Shown: positions 17,903-27,300 of the stretch, piece by piece
How the letters are laid out: the number at the start of each line of letters is the position of its first letter
Numbering within the stretch: position 1 is the first letter of the stretch
Source: Lachnospiraceae bacterium UBA3732
GTDB taxonomy: Bacteria; Bacillota; Clostridia; Lachnospirales; Lachnospiraceae
Length of the DNA: 64,000 nucleotides
Direction of reading: 5' to 3'
NCBI GenBank assembly: GCA_002372545.1
Contig: DFHD01000083.1
Coordinates: 8,837-72,836, forward strand
Made by a program: the position numbers and the translations under genes
Notes under the pieces: model-generated
Told to the model about the DNA's origin: nothing
Seen by the model: the letters and a program-made list of their open reading frames with translations, nothing else
Database searches by the model: none

Positions 17903-17908
17903 TTATTT

Positions 17909-18003
17909 GTAAGATCGAGCTTAATATGTAAGACAGAACTTGGAGAATGTACTTTTGTCTGCCGGTTTCCCCGAAAAGCCGTCGGGCAGGAGTACATTTT
18001 TTT
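17909..18003 (+). ncRNA. Candidate small RNA or leader ending in a strong hairpin
   Basis: It lies between a near-consensus promoter and a terminator in which AATGTACT (17946-17953) pairs with AGTACATT (17991-17998), with an inner CTGCC/GGCAG stem and a T7 tail. A second promoter-like pair (TTGCTT 18005, TATTAT 18028, 17 bases apart) lies after the terminator and could serve the ABC-F leader on its own. This piece may therefore be an independent RNA of about 95 bases, or a first attenuator in the ABC-F leader. No credible reading frame with a ribosome site is seen inside. I do not recognise the RNA family. Confidence 0.5.
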
Positions 18004-18064
18004 GTTGCTTTTTGCAAGTTGATTTGTTATTATACATAAGAATCAAGAAGTAAGGAGGAGACCA

Positions 18065-18088
18065 ATGAGAAAGATTTCTTGCAGATAA
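18065..18088 (+). CDS. Leader peptide MRKISCR of the ABC-F gene
   Basis: A seven-codon reading frame with a very strong ribosome site (AAGGAGGAG at 18052) ending in TAA. It lies about 240 bases before the ABC-F start. Short translated leaders followed by a terminator are the usual control of ABC-F ribosome-protection genes: drug-stalled ribosomes on the leader favour an antiterminator. The role is inferred from this layout. Confidence 0.6.
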   Translation: MRKISCR

Positions 18089-18277
18089 TTTTACTAATGT
18101 GCAGTTTCAGCATAGGCATTTACCGTGGTAATAATACCGGTTGTTTTAATGTTTTTATGATGCTTTGACTGCGTGATGCAAGAAATAATTCAAAAGTGGT
18201 TTCCGATATAAGATATAGATTTGTCCGGTTAATTAGAAATCTCTATATCAGGTTTCTGGGCACATCTTCGAAGTGTA

Positions 18278-18316
18278 TTATCACCGCAGGATTATTCCTT
18301 GCGGTGATATTTTTTT
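18278..18316 (+). terminator. Attenuator hairpin before the ABC-F gene
   Basis: ATCACCGCA (18280-18288) pairs perfectly with TGCGGTGAT (18300-18308), followed by a T7 run, 14 bases before the ABC-F start. CCGTGGTAATAA at 18123-18134 can pair with TTATCACCGCAG at 18278-18289 (10 of 12 positions counting one G-U) and so could form an antiterminator. Confidence 0.75.
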
Positions 18317-18329
18317 CGGAGGTGATGCT

Positions 18330-19901
18330 ATGTCATTATTACAGGTTTCTGAACTTACATTCTGTTATGAAGGCAGTTTCGATAATATATTTGAAGATAT
18401 GTCATTTTCAGTTGATACAGACTGGAAACTTGGATTTATAGGTAGAAATGGAAAAGGTAAGACAACACTCCTGAATCTCTTACTTGGTAAGTATAATTAT
18501 GAAGGTAGTATAATAGCGGACAAGGTATTTGATTATTTTCCATATCAAGTATCTGAGTCAGAGCTGGATATGACGGTTGATGATCTGTCTGAAAGCTGGA
18601 AGCCGGGAGTCGAGAATTGGAGAATTATATGTGAGATAAATAGTCTTGGGGTAGATCCTGAGATTTTGTATCGCCCCATAAGGACTTTGAGTCACGGAGA
18701 AAGAACGAAAGCAATGCTGGCGGTTCTCTTCTCCGGCGAGAATGAATTTCTTCTTGTGGATGAACCTACAAATCATCTGGATAAGGATGGCAGGGAGATA
18801 GTTAAGAAGTATCTAAATACTAAAAAAGGATTTATCTTAGTATCTCATGACCGTGATCTCCTGGATGCAGTATGTGACCATATGTTAGTTCTTAATCGTG
18901 AGTCAGTTGAGGCTATGTCGGGCAACTTTTCCAGTTGGTGGGAGAATAAGCAGAGGGCTGATATAAATGCTATAGCTGAAAATGAAAAGCATATGAAGGA
19001 AATTAGCAAGCTTAAACTCGCCGCGGACAGAGCGGGCAGATGGGCTGACAAAAACGAGAATACCAAGATAGGATTTGATCCAATAAAAGAGCATGATAGA
19101 AATATTTCTACAAGAGCCTATATTGGAGCTAAGACGAAAAAGATGCAGTCTCGCGTCAAGAACTTTGAGAAAAGGATTGGACGGGAAATAGAAGATAAGG
19201 AAGGCCTTCTAAATGATATCGAAAAGGTGGATGATCTTAAACTGATTCCTCTTACGCATCATAAGAAATGTCTTGTGGAATGCAGAGACTTTTCACTCGG
19301 GTATAATGTTAATAATGAAACAAAAAATATACTGGAGGGAATAACATTTCAGCTTTTGCAAGGAGACATTCTTTTCCTGAATGGTGAAAATGGATGTGGA
19401 AAGTCGAGTCTTATCAAAGCTATATTAAATGATGTCAGTGGCAGGAATATAGAAGGTGGAGATAGCAGCGATTTATTACTAAGTAGTGATATATCCAATA
19501 TGGTGACTGCAGGGAAGCTGGAGACTGCCAGTGGTCTGGTTGTCTCATACATTAATCAGAATACATCGCAGCTAAGAGGAAGTCTTAAGGAATATGCTAA
19601 GAAGCATGATCTGGATTATAGTATCTTCCTGACTCTTCTTCGTAAGCTTGATATGAGCAGAGTTCAATTTGAGAAGAATATGGAGGAATATTCAGAGGGG
19701 CAGAAGAAGAAAGTTCTTATAGCAGCAAGTCTGCTCAGGTCGGCTCATATCTATATATGGGATGAGCCAATGAATTATATAGATGTATTCTCCAGAATGC
19801 AGATAGAGGCATTGATAGAAAGCTTTAAACCAACCATGATAGTTGTTGAACATGATGCGCGTTTCAGAGAGAAACTTGCGACGAAGGTGATTGATTTATG
19901 A
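18330..19901 (+). CDS. ABC-F ribosome-protection protein, Lsa-like
   Basis: A soluble protein of 523 residues with two ABC domains and no membrane part. First domain: Walker A G-R-N-G-K-G-K-T-T, signature L-S-H-G-E-R-T-K, Walker B F-L-L-V-D-E-P-T-N-H-L-D. Second: G-E-N-G-C-G-K-S-S, Y-S-E-G-Q-K-K-K, W-D-E-P-M-N-Y-I-D. A helical linker (about 185-280) sits between. The start resembles Lsa-family proteins (lincosamide, streptogramin A and pleuromutilin protection), acting at the ribosome exit site. The ATG at 18330 follows CGGAGGTGAT; an upstream in-frame ATG at 18273 lies within the attenuator and is rejected. Codon use is more AT-rich than in neighbouring genes, a sign of transfer. Drug range is unproven. 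Confidence 0.88.
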   Translation: MSLLQVSELTFCYEGSFDNIFEDMSFSVDTDWKLGFIGRNGKGKTTLLNLLLGKYNYEGSIIADKVFDYFPYQVSESELDMTVDDLSESWKPGVENWRIICEINSLGVDPEILYRPIRTLSHGERTKAMLAVLFSGENEFLLVDEPTNHLDKDGREIVKKYLNTKKGFILVSHDRDLLDAVCDHMLVLNRESVEAMSGNFSSWWENKQRADINAIAENEKHMKEISKLKLAADRAGRWADKNENTKIGFDPIKEHDRNISTRAYIGAKTKKMQSRVKNFEKRIGREIEDKEGLLNDIEKVDDLKLIPLTHHKKCLVECRDFSLGYNVNNETKNILEGITFQLLQGDILFLNGENGCGKSSLIKAILNDVSGRNIEGGDSSDLLLSSDISNMVTAGKLETASGLVVSYINQNTSQLRGSLKEYAKKHDLDYSIFLTLLRKLDMSRVQFEKNMEEYSEGQKKKVLIAASLLRSAHIYIWDEPMNYIDVFSRMQIEALIESFKPTMIVVEHDARFREKLATKVIDL

Positions 19902-20016
19902 GTAGATGAGGAGTTATGATTTATATGCTATTTTTAAACTACATTGATATGGTAAAAGGTATAGATGACAAAGAACGCGGATAGGTGGTTTTTGGTTTTA
20001 TAGAGGAGGAAAAAAT

Positions 20017-20808
20017 ATGATTATTAGAGATATAGATAAAGGAAAAGCTTTTGACTGGGGAAAAACCTCAAGGGATTATGCAAAGTATAGAGATATATAC
20101 CCACAGGAGTTCTACGATTACATTCTAAATCTCGGACTTTGTAAGGATGGTCAGAAGGTCCTGGATATTGGAACAGGAACCGGCGTACTTCCAAGAAATA
20201 TGTATAAGTACGGAGCGGATTGGGTTGGAACTGATATAGCTGAGAATCAGATTGAGCAGGCAAAAGTGCTTGCCGGGGAAGCGGGAATGAATATTGAGTT
20301 CTTTGCATCCAAAGCGGAAGATGTATCATTTCCAGAGGGAACATTTGATGTGATTACTGCATGTCAGTGTATCTGGTATCTGAAACATGAAGTGACTGCA
20401 CCTCAGTTTGCGAAGATGCTAAAACCGGGCGGACATTTTCTGATTCTATATATGGGATGGCTTCCTTTTGAGGATGAGATAGCAGGGAGGAGTGAAGAAA
20501 TTGTTTTGAAATATAATCCGACCTGGAATGGCTGTGGAGATACAGTTCATCCTGTATTGGTACCGGATGAATATTTGTCTGCATTTGAGCTTGTATCACA
20601 GAAGGAGTTCAGGGTTGATGTTCCATTCACGAGAGAGTCATGGCATGGCAGGATACGTGCGTGCAGAGGCGTAGGAGCTTCCCTGTCAGAAGCAGAACTT
20701 GCGGCCTGGGATAAGGAGCATATGCAGATGATGATGGAAAATGCACCGGAAAGTTTTATGGTGAAGCATTATGTATCAATCGCAGATTTAAAGGTGAAAA
20801 AACAGTAA
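20017..20808 (+). CDS. Class I SAM-dependent methyltransferase
   Basis: A soluble protein of 263 residues. SAM motif I is V-L-D-I-G-T-G-T-G near residue 48, the acidic residue of motif II is in G-T-D-I-A, and motif IV is D-V-I-T-A-C-Q-C. This fits methyltransferase domain 11/25 proteins; the substrate is unknown. GAGGAGG lies before the ATG. It follows the ABC-F gene by 115 bases and shares its AT-leaning codon use, so the two may have arrived together; a role in resistance is possible but not shown by the sequence. Confidence 0.85.
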   Translation: MIIRDIDKGKAFDWGKTSRDYAKYRDIYPQEFYDYILNLGLCKDGQKVLDIGTGTGVLPRNMYKYGADWVGTDIAENQIEQAKVLAGEAGMNIEFFASKAEDVSFPEGTFDVITACQCIWYLKHEVTAPQFAKMLKPGGHFLILYMGWLPFEDEIAGRSEEIVLKYNPTWNGCGDTVHPVLVPDEYLSAFELVSQKEFRVDVPFTRESWHGRIRACRGVGASLSEAELAAWDKEHMQMMMENAPESFMVKHYVSIADLKVKKQ

Positions 20809-21033
20809 TTCATCCCAGGGACACTTATCATAATAACTAAATGACAGGACGGGCGCCTTGTACAAGAGCGGCTCACCGCAGATGAGGCTGAGGCATCGGA
20901 TCCTGTGAAGCGCTTGTGAGAACTGGCAGAAGACCGGGGGAGTATGGAAGAAAACCGACGCAGCGCCTGAGAGAACTGACATGACCCGGAAAACAGGTAA
21001 GATGGTGCGCGACATCAGAAAGGATACAGAGGT

Positions 21034-21783
21034 ATGCTGTATAAGAATTATATTTTTGATCTATATGGAACACTGGTGGATATAGAAACGGATGAATATG
21101 GTCTCCCGCTCTGGAAGAAGCTGGCAAAGCTGTATGCCTGTTACGGAGCTGTCTATAAGCCCAAGAAACTGAGAAAGGCCTTTATTCGTCTGGACCGTGA
21201 GGAAAGGGATAAGATCCGGGAACGTACAGGTACTCCATACCCGGAAAACAGATTGGAAATCGTGTTTTACCGGCTGCTGAAGGAGGCGCCGGAAGGCAGG
21301 GTTCGTCTGCCCGGAAAGGAAGGAAAGGCTGCCTGGGCAGAGTTTATGGCTAACAGCTTCCGAGTGCTGTCCCGGAAAAAAATGGAGCTCTTTCCGGGAA
21401 CGATAAAAAAGCTGAACGAGCTGAGAGAGGCGGGCTGTAAGGTGTTTCTGCTTTCCAATTGCCAGGCGGTATTTACACGGCCGGAGATTGCCCAGCTCGG
21501 TCTGGAGCCGTGTTTTGACAGGATGTATCTTTCCTCTGATTTCGGCATGATGAAGCCGGATCCGGATTTTCTCGAGACGCTGATCCGGGAGGAGGGACTG
21601 GCAAAGGCGGAGACGGTCATGGTGGGCAATGAGGAGAGGAGCGATATGCAGATCGCCGCTTCCTGCGGTGTGGATGGACTGCTTCTTGTTCCTGGACTGC
21701 CGAAAAAAGAACGTAAAAAAATGGTGCAGGAACGTCTTGCTGCCGGAAAACCGGCGGCGGAGAGGATAGTCGATCTTCTATAA
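21034..21783 (+). CDS. HAD superfamily hydrolase
   Basis: Soluble protein of 249 residues. Motif I is F-D-L-Y-G-T-L, where the second Asp of the usual D-x-D-x-T is Tyr, as in haloacid-dehalogenase-like members; motif II is L-L-S-N, and motif III/IV lie around M-K-P-D-P and V-G-N-E-E-R-S-D. The nucleophile Asp9 is present. The Tyr weakens any claim that it is a phosphatase; the substrate is unknown. The 225 bases before it hold no gene that I can support. A terminator follows. Confidence 0.85.
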   Translation: MLYKNYIFDLYGTLVDIETDEYGLPLWKKLAKLYACYGAVYKPKKLRKAFIRLDREERDKIRERTGTPYPENRLEIVFYRLLKEAPEGRVRLPGKEGKAAWAEFMANSFRVLSRKKMELFPGTIKKLNELREAGCKVFLLSNCQAVFTRPEIAQLGLEPCFDRMYLSSDFGMMKPDPDFLETLIREEGLAKAETVMVGNEERSDMQIAASCGVDGLLLVPGLPKKERKKMVQERLAAGKPAAERIVDLL

Positions 21784-21819
21784 AGCGGATGGAATTCCGT
21801 TTAGTGCTGTTCGAATCAG

Positions 21820-21850
21820 GAGCAGGGGAGTTTTCCTCTGCTCTTTTTTT
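21820..21850 (+). terminator. Terminator after HAD gene
   Basis: GAGCAGGGGA and TCCTCTGCTC form the stem with one G-T pair, followed by seven T bases. Confidence 0.8.
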
Positions 21851-21879
21851 ATATTTCTGCTGAACAGGATAGTAGAGTT

Positions 21880-22309
21880 TTTCTATGTTCATATATTGAC
21901 ATACAGTAAGATATATGATAATCTAAAATAGTACAGATATAAATAGATAATTATATTAAAATATATGCAATTATAATACATATAGGAAATTATATATATT
22001 ACAGATAAAGTATTGAATTGCATAGAATAATATTAAGATATATATAATGGTAGAATAATATATAAGATAGTATTATAATATAAACAATAATATCAGATTA
22101 CAATAAATTTTAGTGCAATTTGTATAAATATACATAATTGCATGTAAATTACTTGACAAATATGTGATAATAATATAATATAGACATGTACATATTATTA
22201 CATATGCATATATATAAATGCATAAATGGAAAAGAATTCGTTAAAGGCAGACAAAACAGCAATTTCTTTGTGAAAAGCCGGGGGTAGCGAATCAGGAGGG
22301 TATGCAAAA
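21880..22309 (+). promoter_or_regulatory. Very AT-rich tract with promoter-like sites
   Basis: About 350 bases are nearly all A and T (ATATATA-type runs) with no coding frame. Two promoter-like pairs are visible: TTGACA at 21897 with TAATCT 17 bases on, and TTGACA 22153-22158 with TATAAT 22174-22179 (15-base spacer). Such a tract stands out from its surroundings and may be a regulatory island or a mark of acquired DNA. No origin boxes or attachment site can be shown. Confidence 0.5.
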
Positions 22310-22768
22310 TTGAACAAAGGAATTGCGCTTAAGGTACTGGGAAGGGGCTTCTACAGAGGAAACGATATTGTGAGCCTCCATCGGAAAAAGCTAAAAGAGA
22401 AGAAGAGGGTATATTATTCCACAAGCATCCGGATTAATGAGAAGATGGCTCCCATGATTGAGGAGCTGCTTCTCTTTAATATCGAGGAGGACTTCTTTTA
22501 CAGCTGCCATGTTGTGTCGGCAGAGGTGAAAAGGGAGAAGTGGATACCGGAGAATGCGGAAAGCTATTCTCCCGAACCATTTAAGACTGTTCCGGAAAGA
22601 GCATGGTTCCTGCTGGATGATATCCGGGAGATTAAGAACTTCGACGTGTTTAAGGAACTGATCACCAATACCAGGTCGGAAGCGCTTTTGCCGGCATTGC
22701 AGAATTCCGGCAGAGCCAATGCTATTTATTTCAGAAACAGACACCTGATCGAAAACATGGAAGTCTGA
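22310..22768 (+). CDS. Unknown small protein
   Basis: 152 residues, soluble, basic at the start (V-L-G-R-G-F-Y-R-G-N-D) and rich in charged residues; no membrane helix or signal peptide. The start is TTG at 22310, 9 bases after AGGAGGG; the ATG just upstream at 22302 gives a stop after two codons. I do not recognise the family. It follows the AT-rich tract and precedes a nuclease-like gene by 112 bases, so the two may be co-transcribed. Confidence 0.65.
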   Translation: MNKGIALKVLGRGFYRGNDIVSLHRKKLKEKKRVYYSTSIRINEKMAPMIEELLLFNIEEDFFYSCHVVSAEVKREKWIPENAESYSPEPFKTVPERAWFLLDDIREIKNFDVFKELITNTRSEALLPALQNSGRANAIYFRNRHLIENMEV

Positions 22769-22880
22769 AATCTGCGGAGTGAGGCAGGTTATTCATCTAA
22801 CTGAGAAACAAACTGTGTCGAAATTTTTTGAGTAGTGATTTGGAATTCACTGTATCAGATAAACGGGGGAGGGTAATTCG

Positions 22881-23483
22881 TTGAATTCTACATACAGAAG
22901 ATACCTGGAAGTCTACAGGAATGCGGTAAGAAGAAATCCAAACAACATGTTTTTAAAGAGCCAGAAGGGAAAGCGGGCGATCGCCACGGATCTTATCCGG
23001 GAGGAGGTCGGCAATCTGGTGGATATGGAATATACGATTTCTTCTGTCAGGTCACGCATTGAGGGATCGGACTATGAGTATGATCTTCTGGTGGTGAGAA
23101 AGGACGCTGTTCCTTCCTTTGGTAAAACCTACAGACCTGAGGATGTTGCGGCCGTGATCGAATGTAAGGCGAATGGCATGGATGATCCGGAAAAGGACAG
23201 CAGCAGCATTGCCATGGCGGCGAATGCGGCACATGAGCTGAATCCGGAAATCCGCTTTGGCTACATTACCATGAACGGCAAGGTGCCGGAACAGACCGGG
23301 ACGAACAGCGCAAGGAGTACAATGGGTCTTTGGGAACTTACCAGGACATATCTGAAAAAAAAGCTGAATATGAGCAGCGTGATCTATGCTGTGACTCTTG
23401 CGCAGGGTAAGGATATGCTGGACGATGGTTCGGATGCAGAGTTCCATGCCTTCGTGAATGCCCTTACGCCGGCGAATGGATGA
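22881..23483 (+). CDS. PD-(D/E)XK nuclease-like protein
   Basis: A 200-residue soluble protein. The segment D-Y-E-Y-D-L-L-V-V, followed some 20 residues later by V-A-A-V-I-E-C-K-A-N-G, matches the D...(E)xK metal-binding core of restriction-endonuclease-like folds. The N-terminal part is helical and basic. The start is probably TTG after GGGGGAGGG. The stop codon lies inside the first copy of a 34-bp tandem repeat, so the last codons may have changed recently. No methyltransferase or other restriction partner is adjacent; the substrate is unknown. The assignment rests on motif reading only. Confidence 0.6.
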   Translation: MNSTYRRYLEVYRNAVRRNPNNMFLKSQKGKRAIATDLIREEVGNLVDMEYTISSVRSRIEGSDYEYDLLVVRKDAVPSFGKTYRPEDVAAVIECKANGMDDPEKDSSSIAMAANAAHELNPEIRFGYITMNGKVPEQTGTNSARSTMGLWELTRTYLKKKLNMSSVIYAVTLAQGKDMLDDGSDAEFHAFVNALTPANG

Positions 23484-23545
23484 AAGTCGTAAGTCGTCAG
23501 CACCGGCTGACGGATGAAAGTCGTAAGTCGTCAACATCGGCTGAT
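23478..23545 (+). repeat. 34-bp tandem repeat, two copies
   Basis: Copies begin at 23478 and 23512 with GGATGAAAGTCGTAAGTCGT; they differ at a few bases near their ends. The first copy contains the stop codon of the preceding gene. Confidence 0.9.
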
Positions 23546-23618
23546 TAAATTAAGTGGAAGGGAGAGGGAAAGGCTATCATTTGAGGGATAACCTCATGGC
23601 CTTGCCCACATAAAGAAT

Positions 23619-24008
23619 ATGGATTATGAAAAGACCGCAGAGCGTGCGGTGGAACTGAAGCATAGCGGTTATAACTGCTGCCAGGCGGTAACGGCAGCTC
23701 TGGCTGAAGAGGCCGGACTTCCGGAGGAAACACTGAAGCAGCTTGCGGCGGGCTTTTGTGTCGGCATGGGAAATATGGAGGCGACCTGCGGCGCGCTTGT
23801 CGGAGCGGGCTTGGTTGCCGGTCTTAGGACAAAAGGTCAGGGTACTCTCCGGTATACCCGCCAGCTGATCGAAGGCTTTAAGGAAAAGAGCGGAGCGACG
23901 ACCTGCAGGGACTTAAAGGGTGTGGATACGGGCGAAATACTCTGTCCATGCGATGACTGCGTCAGAAACGCCATCCGTGCTTACGGAGAGGTTATGAACG
24001 AACTGTAG
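23619..24008 (+). CDS. C_GCAxxG_C_C family redox-type protein
   Basis: A small cysteine-rich protein of 129 residues. Motifs in order: G-Y-N-C-C-Q-A-V, G-F-C-V-G-M-G, T-C-G-A-L-V-G-A-G, T-T-C-R-D-L-K-G, and C-P-C-D-D-C-V. This spacing is that of the C_GCAxxG_C_C family, thought to bind metal or take part in redox chemistry; the reaction is not known. Length is normal. The ribosome site is weak; an in-frame stop lies 10 codons upstream, so the ATG is the only choice. Confidence 0.85.
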   Translation: MDYEKTAERAVELKHSGYNCCQAVTAALAEEAGLPEETLKQLAAGFCVGMGNMEATCGALVGAGLVAGLRTKGQGTLRYTRQLIEGFKEKSGATTCRDLKGVDTGEILCPCDDCVRNAIRAYGEVMNEL

Positions 24009-24160
24009 CTATTCTGTAGTCTGGATATATGCAGAATATGTTTCGTGAACGTTTGCATTTTAAATGCCCCTTTGACCCTGTATCATATAATAGTGTGTGT
24101 ATTATAATGTGTGTTACCTGCGGAGAGGCTTCGGGGGAAGGACCGATCCGCAGAAAGAAA

Positions 24161-24190
24161 GGATGTATCCAGCTAAGATACATCCTTTTT
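24161..24190 (+). terminator. Terminator
   Basis: GGATGTATC pairs perfectly with GATACATCC around a 7-base loop, followed by TTTTT. Confidence 0.85.
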
Positions 24191-24265
24191 CTTTTTGAAA
24201 AAAGTAACTCTCACATGCCTTGCGGAGGAAGGCTGTTTCGAAAATACAATATCCGTCTCTGTCCG
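24184..24265 (+). repeat. 82-bp dispersed repeat, copy 1
   Basis: Identical at 81 of 82 positions to 32347-32428, in the same orientation. Both copies begin in the T tail of a strong terminator and precede a promoter. It includes TTGCGGAGGAAGGCTG and GAAAATACAATATCCG. There is no coding frame shared with a gene. Confidence 0.95.
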
Positions 24266-24396
24266 TTAATAGAGGGTTTGTTGCTCTTTTGTTGCTATCA
24301 TATGATATAATGATCTTGATAAGCAGGTGCTTATCATACGGGAAGAGTTAAATGATCCGGACATGATCAAATAAACAGAAAGGAAGTAAACAGGAA

Positions 24397-27300
24397 ATGG
24401 GTGTGACAGAGGACTTAAGAACACTGAAGTTAAGAAAGGATTACAAGGCAGTTGTTGACCTGATGTATAATACGAAGGATGCCGAGGCGGTCGACGGATT
24501 TATCCGCGACCTGACACGTCCTGTAGATGTGAATGGGGTAAAGCGGCTGTCAAACATGGATCTGGAGGATCTTGTAGGCATCTGGAAAGAGATGAATAAG
24601 ATGAACTGCCAGATCATTCTCGAAAAGGGCCGAAGTATTGATGAGTGGGAACAGAAGATCATCCGCGGCGAAGTAGAGGGAGCAGAGCTGATCGTTGAGG
24701 ATCCCAAGCTGAGAAGACAGGTTGCCCATGACATCGTGATCGTTCGAGAAGGCGATATGATCAATGCTGCTTTCAACTTCACCGGTCTGATCAAAAGAGA
24801 GACCATGAATGTGAAGATCGGAGGCCAGTCTGTTCAGGAGTATCTGGAGTCCATGGTCCATGGGATCATAAACGAATTTGCTGCGCAGAACGGAATGAAC
24901 AGCGCTGAATATATGGATTACCAGAACGAAGCAGGTGATCTGAATACCAAGGAGAACAGTATTGATTTTAAGGTGAAGAGCGGCGAGCTGAAGCCCGGTG
25001 AGATGCTCTTTGGACAGCTCCCGGCTGAGATCATGAGGATCCGGAACTGTAAAACAGAGGAGGATCTGGTCGCTTATGAAAAGAGTGTCGAGGATACGGT
25101 AAAGAAAAAAGAAAAGTTCCTGAAGGAGATGACGGACAGTGTCGAGAAGGCAAAGACCCTTCTGGCTGAATATACGAAGCTTGCAGATGAAGATCTGGAA
25201 ACGGACTATGATGATGTTCTGGTAGCGCTTGAAGCATATACGCATCTGGGGAAGGACTATCGGTACATCAACAAGGATATAGGACTGGATATGATCACTA
25301 AGGGCATTGACAGCATGAATTCGAGCAAGGCCATCAGTGATATCGAGGAGACATTAAAGGATATTCCCGGCGCGGATAGTTTGAAGGCTTTTGTTAAAGA
25401 AGTAAAGGAAGGCCCCCTTAATTCCGGCATTAAGAACCCATCCACCAAGGCGGAGAAGAAGATCCTCCGGATGATCAATGTTGAGAGACGAAGAAGAAAG
25501 ATGGAGAATGATGATTTTAATTATCGTGTGAACGATATTTTGGAAAATCATAAGTCGCCGTTTAATCTCCAGAATTTCTACAATTTTGTTACTTTCCTCC
25601 AGAATATTAAGGATTTCTATCCGGAAAAGGCGGATGTAATAGATGACCTCGCCGGCAGGATGGCCGACAAAATGGTTGAGCTTCAGTCAAACCCAAATAA
25701 GAAGACGGTGAAAAATGCTTTTGGTTCAACTGAAAACGTTGATTTTATCATTGATGAGAAGGATAAGAGAGATATCGTGGGGCTTATCGTAGAGACGGAT
25801 AAGCTCATGAAAAGCTTAAAGGGATATGAGGAAAACTCAGTTCCGGACAGGATCCTGAAGGAATTCGACAGACAGCTTAAGCTGTACTGCTCTGAGGATC
25901 ATGAATTGCTGTTAAAAAGCGATTCCTATTTCACAGATGGCTTTACTTCTACGTTTTTGACATTCCCGCTGCCTACCTTTGCTACAGGAAAGAAGGATAA
26001 GGGTAATCTTCCGAAATTCAAGGAAGATATGAAGCGGTATGAAGCAATGTTGAAGCGGATCCCCTTCCTGGATCAGCTCGAAGCACGTTCGAATTTTGCC
26101 GTCAACACGCTTCTTCCCTTTGAGAAGAATAGAGCGGGCGGCAGTGTCAGCGAACAGGATGTGGAAAGCTTTAACCGGAAGTATCAGGCATATCTGGCAC
26201 AGGAAAAGAAGTATTTTGATACCATCAAGTCCATTTCCGATAAAGATAAGGATATTGTGGAAAACAGTGTATTTGTCAAGAATACTGTTAAACAGGGATT
26301 TGTTGGAAACTGGCAGGAGGCAAGGTTTGCCGATGCGGTCCTGGAAAGAAATGCGTTTTTCCGGACAATGATATCCAAGGGCTGGCCGGTAAGTGATGTG
26401 AATCTTCTGTATGATGTTAAGCGCGTCATGAAAAATATGGAGCAGGCGAAGAATAATACCTTTTTCTCTGAGGAGGAAAGAGCCAGGATCGCAGAGCTGG
26501 AAATAAAGGCAAATGAAGCCTTTAGTAAGGCGGAGGCGTCCTATGCTCACTCCCCTGAGGTCAGAAAAGAATTGCTGGAAGGTCTTCGCGAACCGGTAAT
26601 GGCGTTTGTTGATCTGAAATATGAGAATGAAATCGAACGGAGAAAGAATCTGCCGACGGATGAGATCAAGGTGCTTGGAAAGGACAGTATTTCAGAACTC
26701 TTTGACCATGCATTTGCAAGGGAATTAAATGATTTCGAAGTAGGAAACAGCCCGGTCGCTCTGGAGATGGAGAATGGTGCACCGAAGGCGTACGGCTTTG
26801 ATTGGAATACGATCAGAAATGCAGTCGATCAGATGGTTGAAGATCTGGAAGCGGTCGATCCCAGCTGGATGAGATCGTCAGAGAAATTCCGAGATATGAA
26901 AACAGCTCTTCTTGATCTGCAGAAGTATACGCGGAACCCGTATTTCGGTCTGATGCATGATGATCCGCTGCAGGAACATGAAGTGTCCATGAGGGAGTTT
27001 GAGAAAAGGCTTGCTGAAGTAAGAAAGTACAATGAGGCTTATCTGAATTATAAGGGAGAGCAGTTTGAAAAGGATGCCGGCAGACGTGATTCATCCAGAA
27101 AACAGAAGCGTGAGCAGCCGCGTATCCGGATGGCGCTGAAGATGCACAGCGCACTCAGCTTCATGGAAACGAAGGCGGGAGAGATCGTCAATCAGGAGAT
27201 TTCTCTCGATCCGAGGACAATCGAAGGTAAGAATCGTGCAAAAGAGATCATGAAGGATGTCCGGAAGATCATTGATGGCAGACTGGCAGAAGAGGAAAAG

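Larger units (their letters stand above)
24009..24396 (+). promoter_or_regulatory. Gap holding terminator, dispersed repeat and operator-like palindrome
   Basis: This 388-base gap contains a terminator (24161-24190), one copy of an 82-bp repeat (24184-24265), TATAAT at 24306-24311, and the palindrome TGATAAGC-aggt-GCTTATCA at 24317-24336. The palindrome lies where transcription of the next gene would start, a common repressor position. The ribosome site AGAAAGGAAG precedes the next gene. Confidence 0.55.

Noticed and set aside
18196..18441. 81-codon frame in the ABC-F leader
   Set aside because: It spans the attenuator and enters the ABC-F gene in another frame.
21034..21783. Reading the HAD protein as a phosphoglycolate phosphatase
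   Set aside because: The second Asp of motif I is Tyr (D-L-Y-G-T), so a phosphatase name is not justified.
23478..23545. CRISPR array
   Set aside because: Two contiguous 34-bp units with no spacers; none of the window's other tandem arrays has spacers, and no cas genes are present.
24029..24310. 93-codon frame in the gap before the 1111-residue gene
   Set aside because: It runs through a terminator hairpin and the 82-bp repeat and has no ribosome site.
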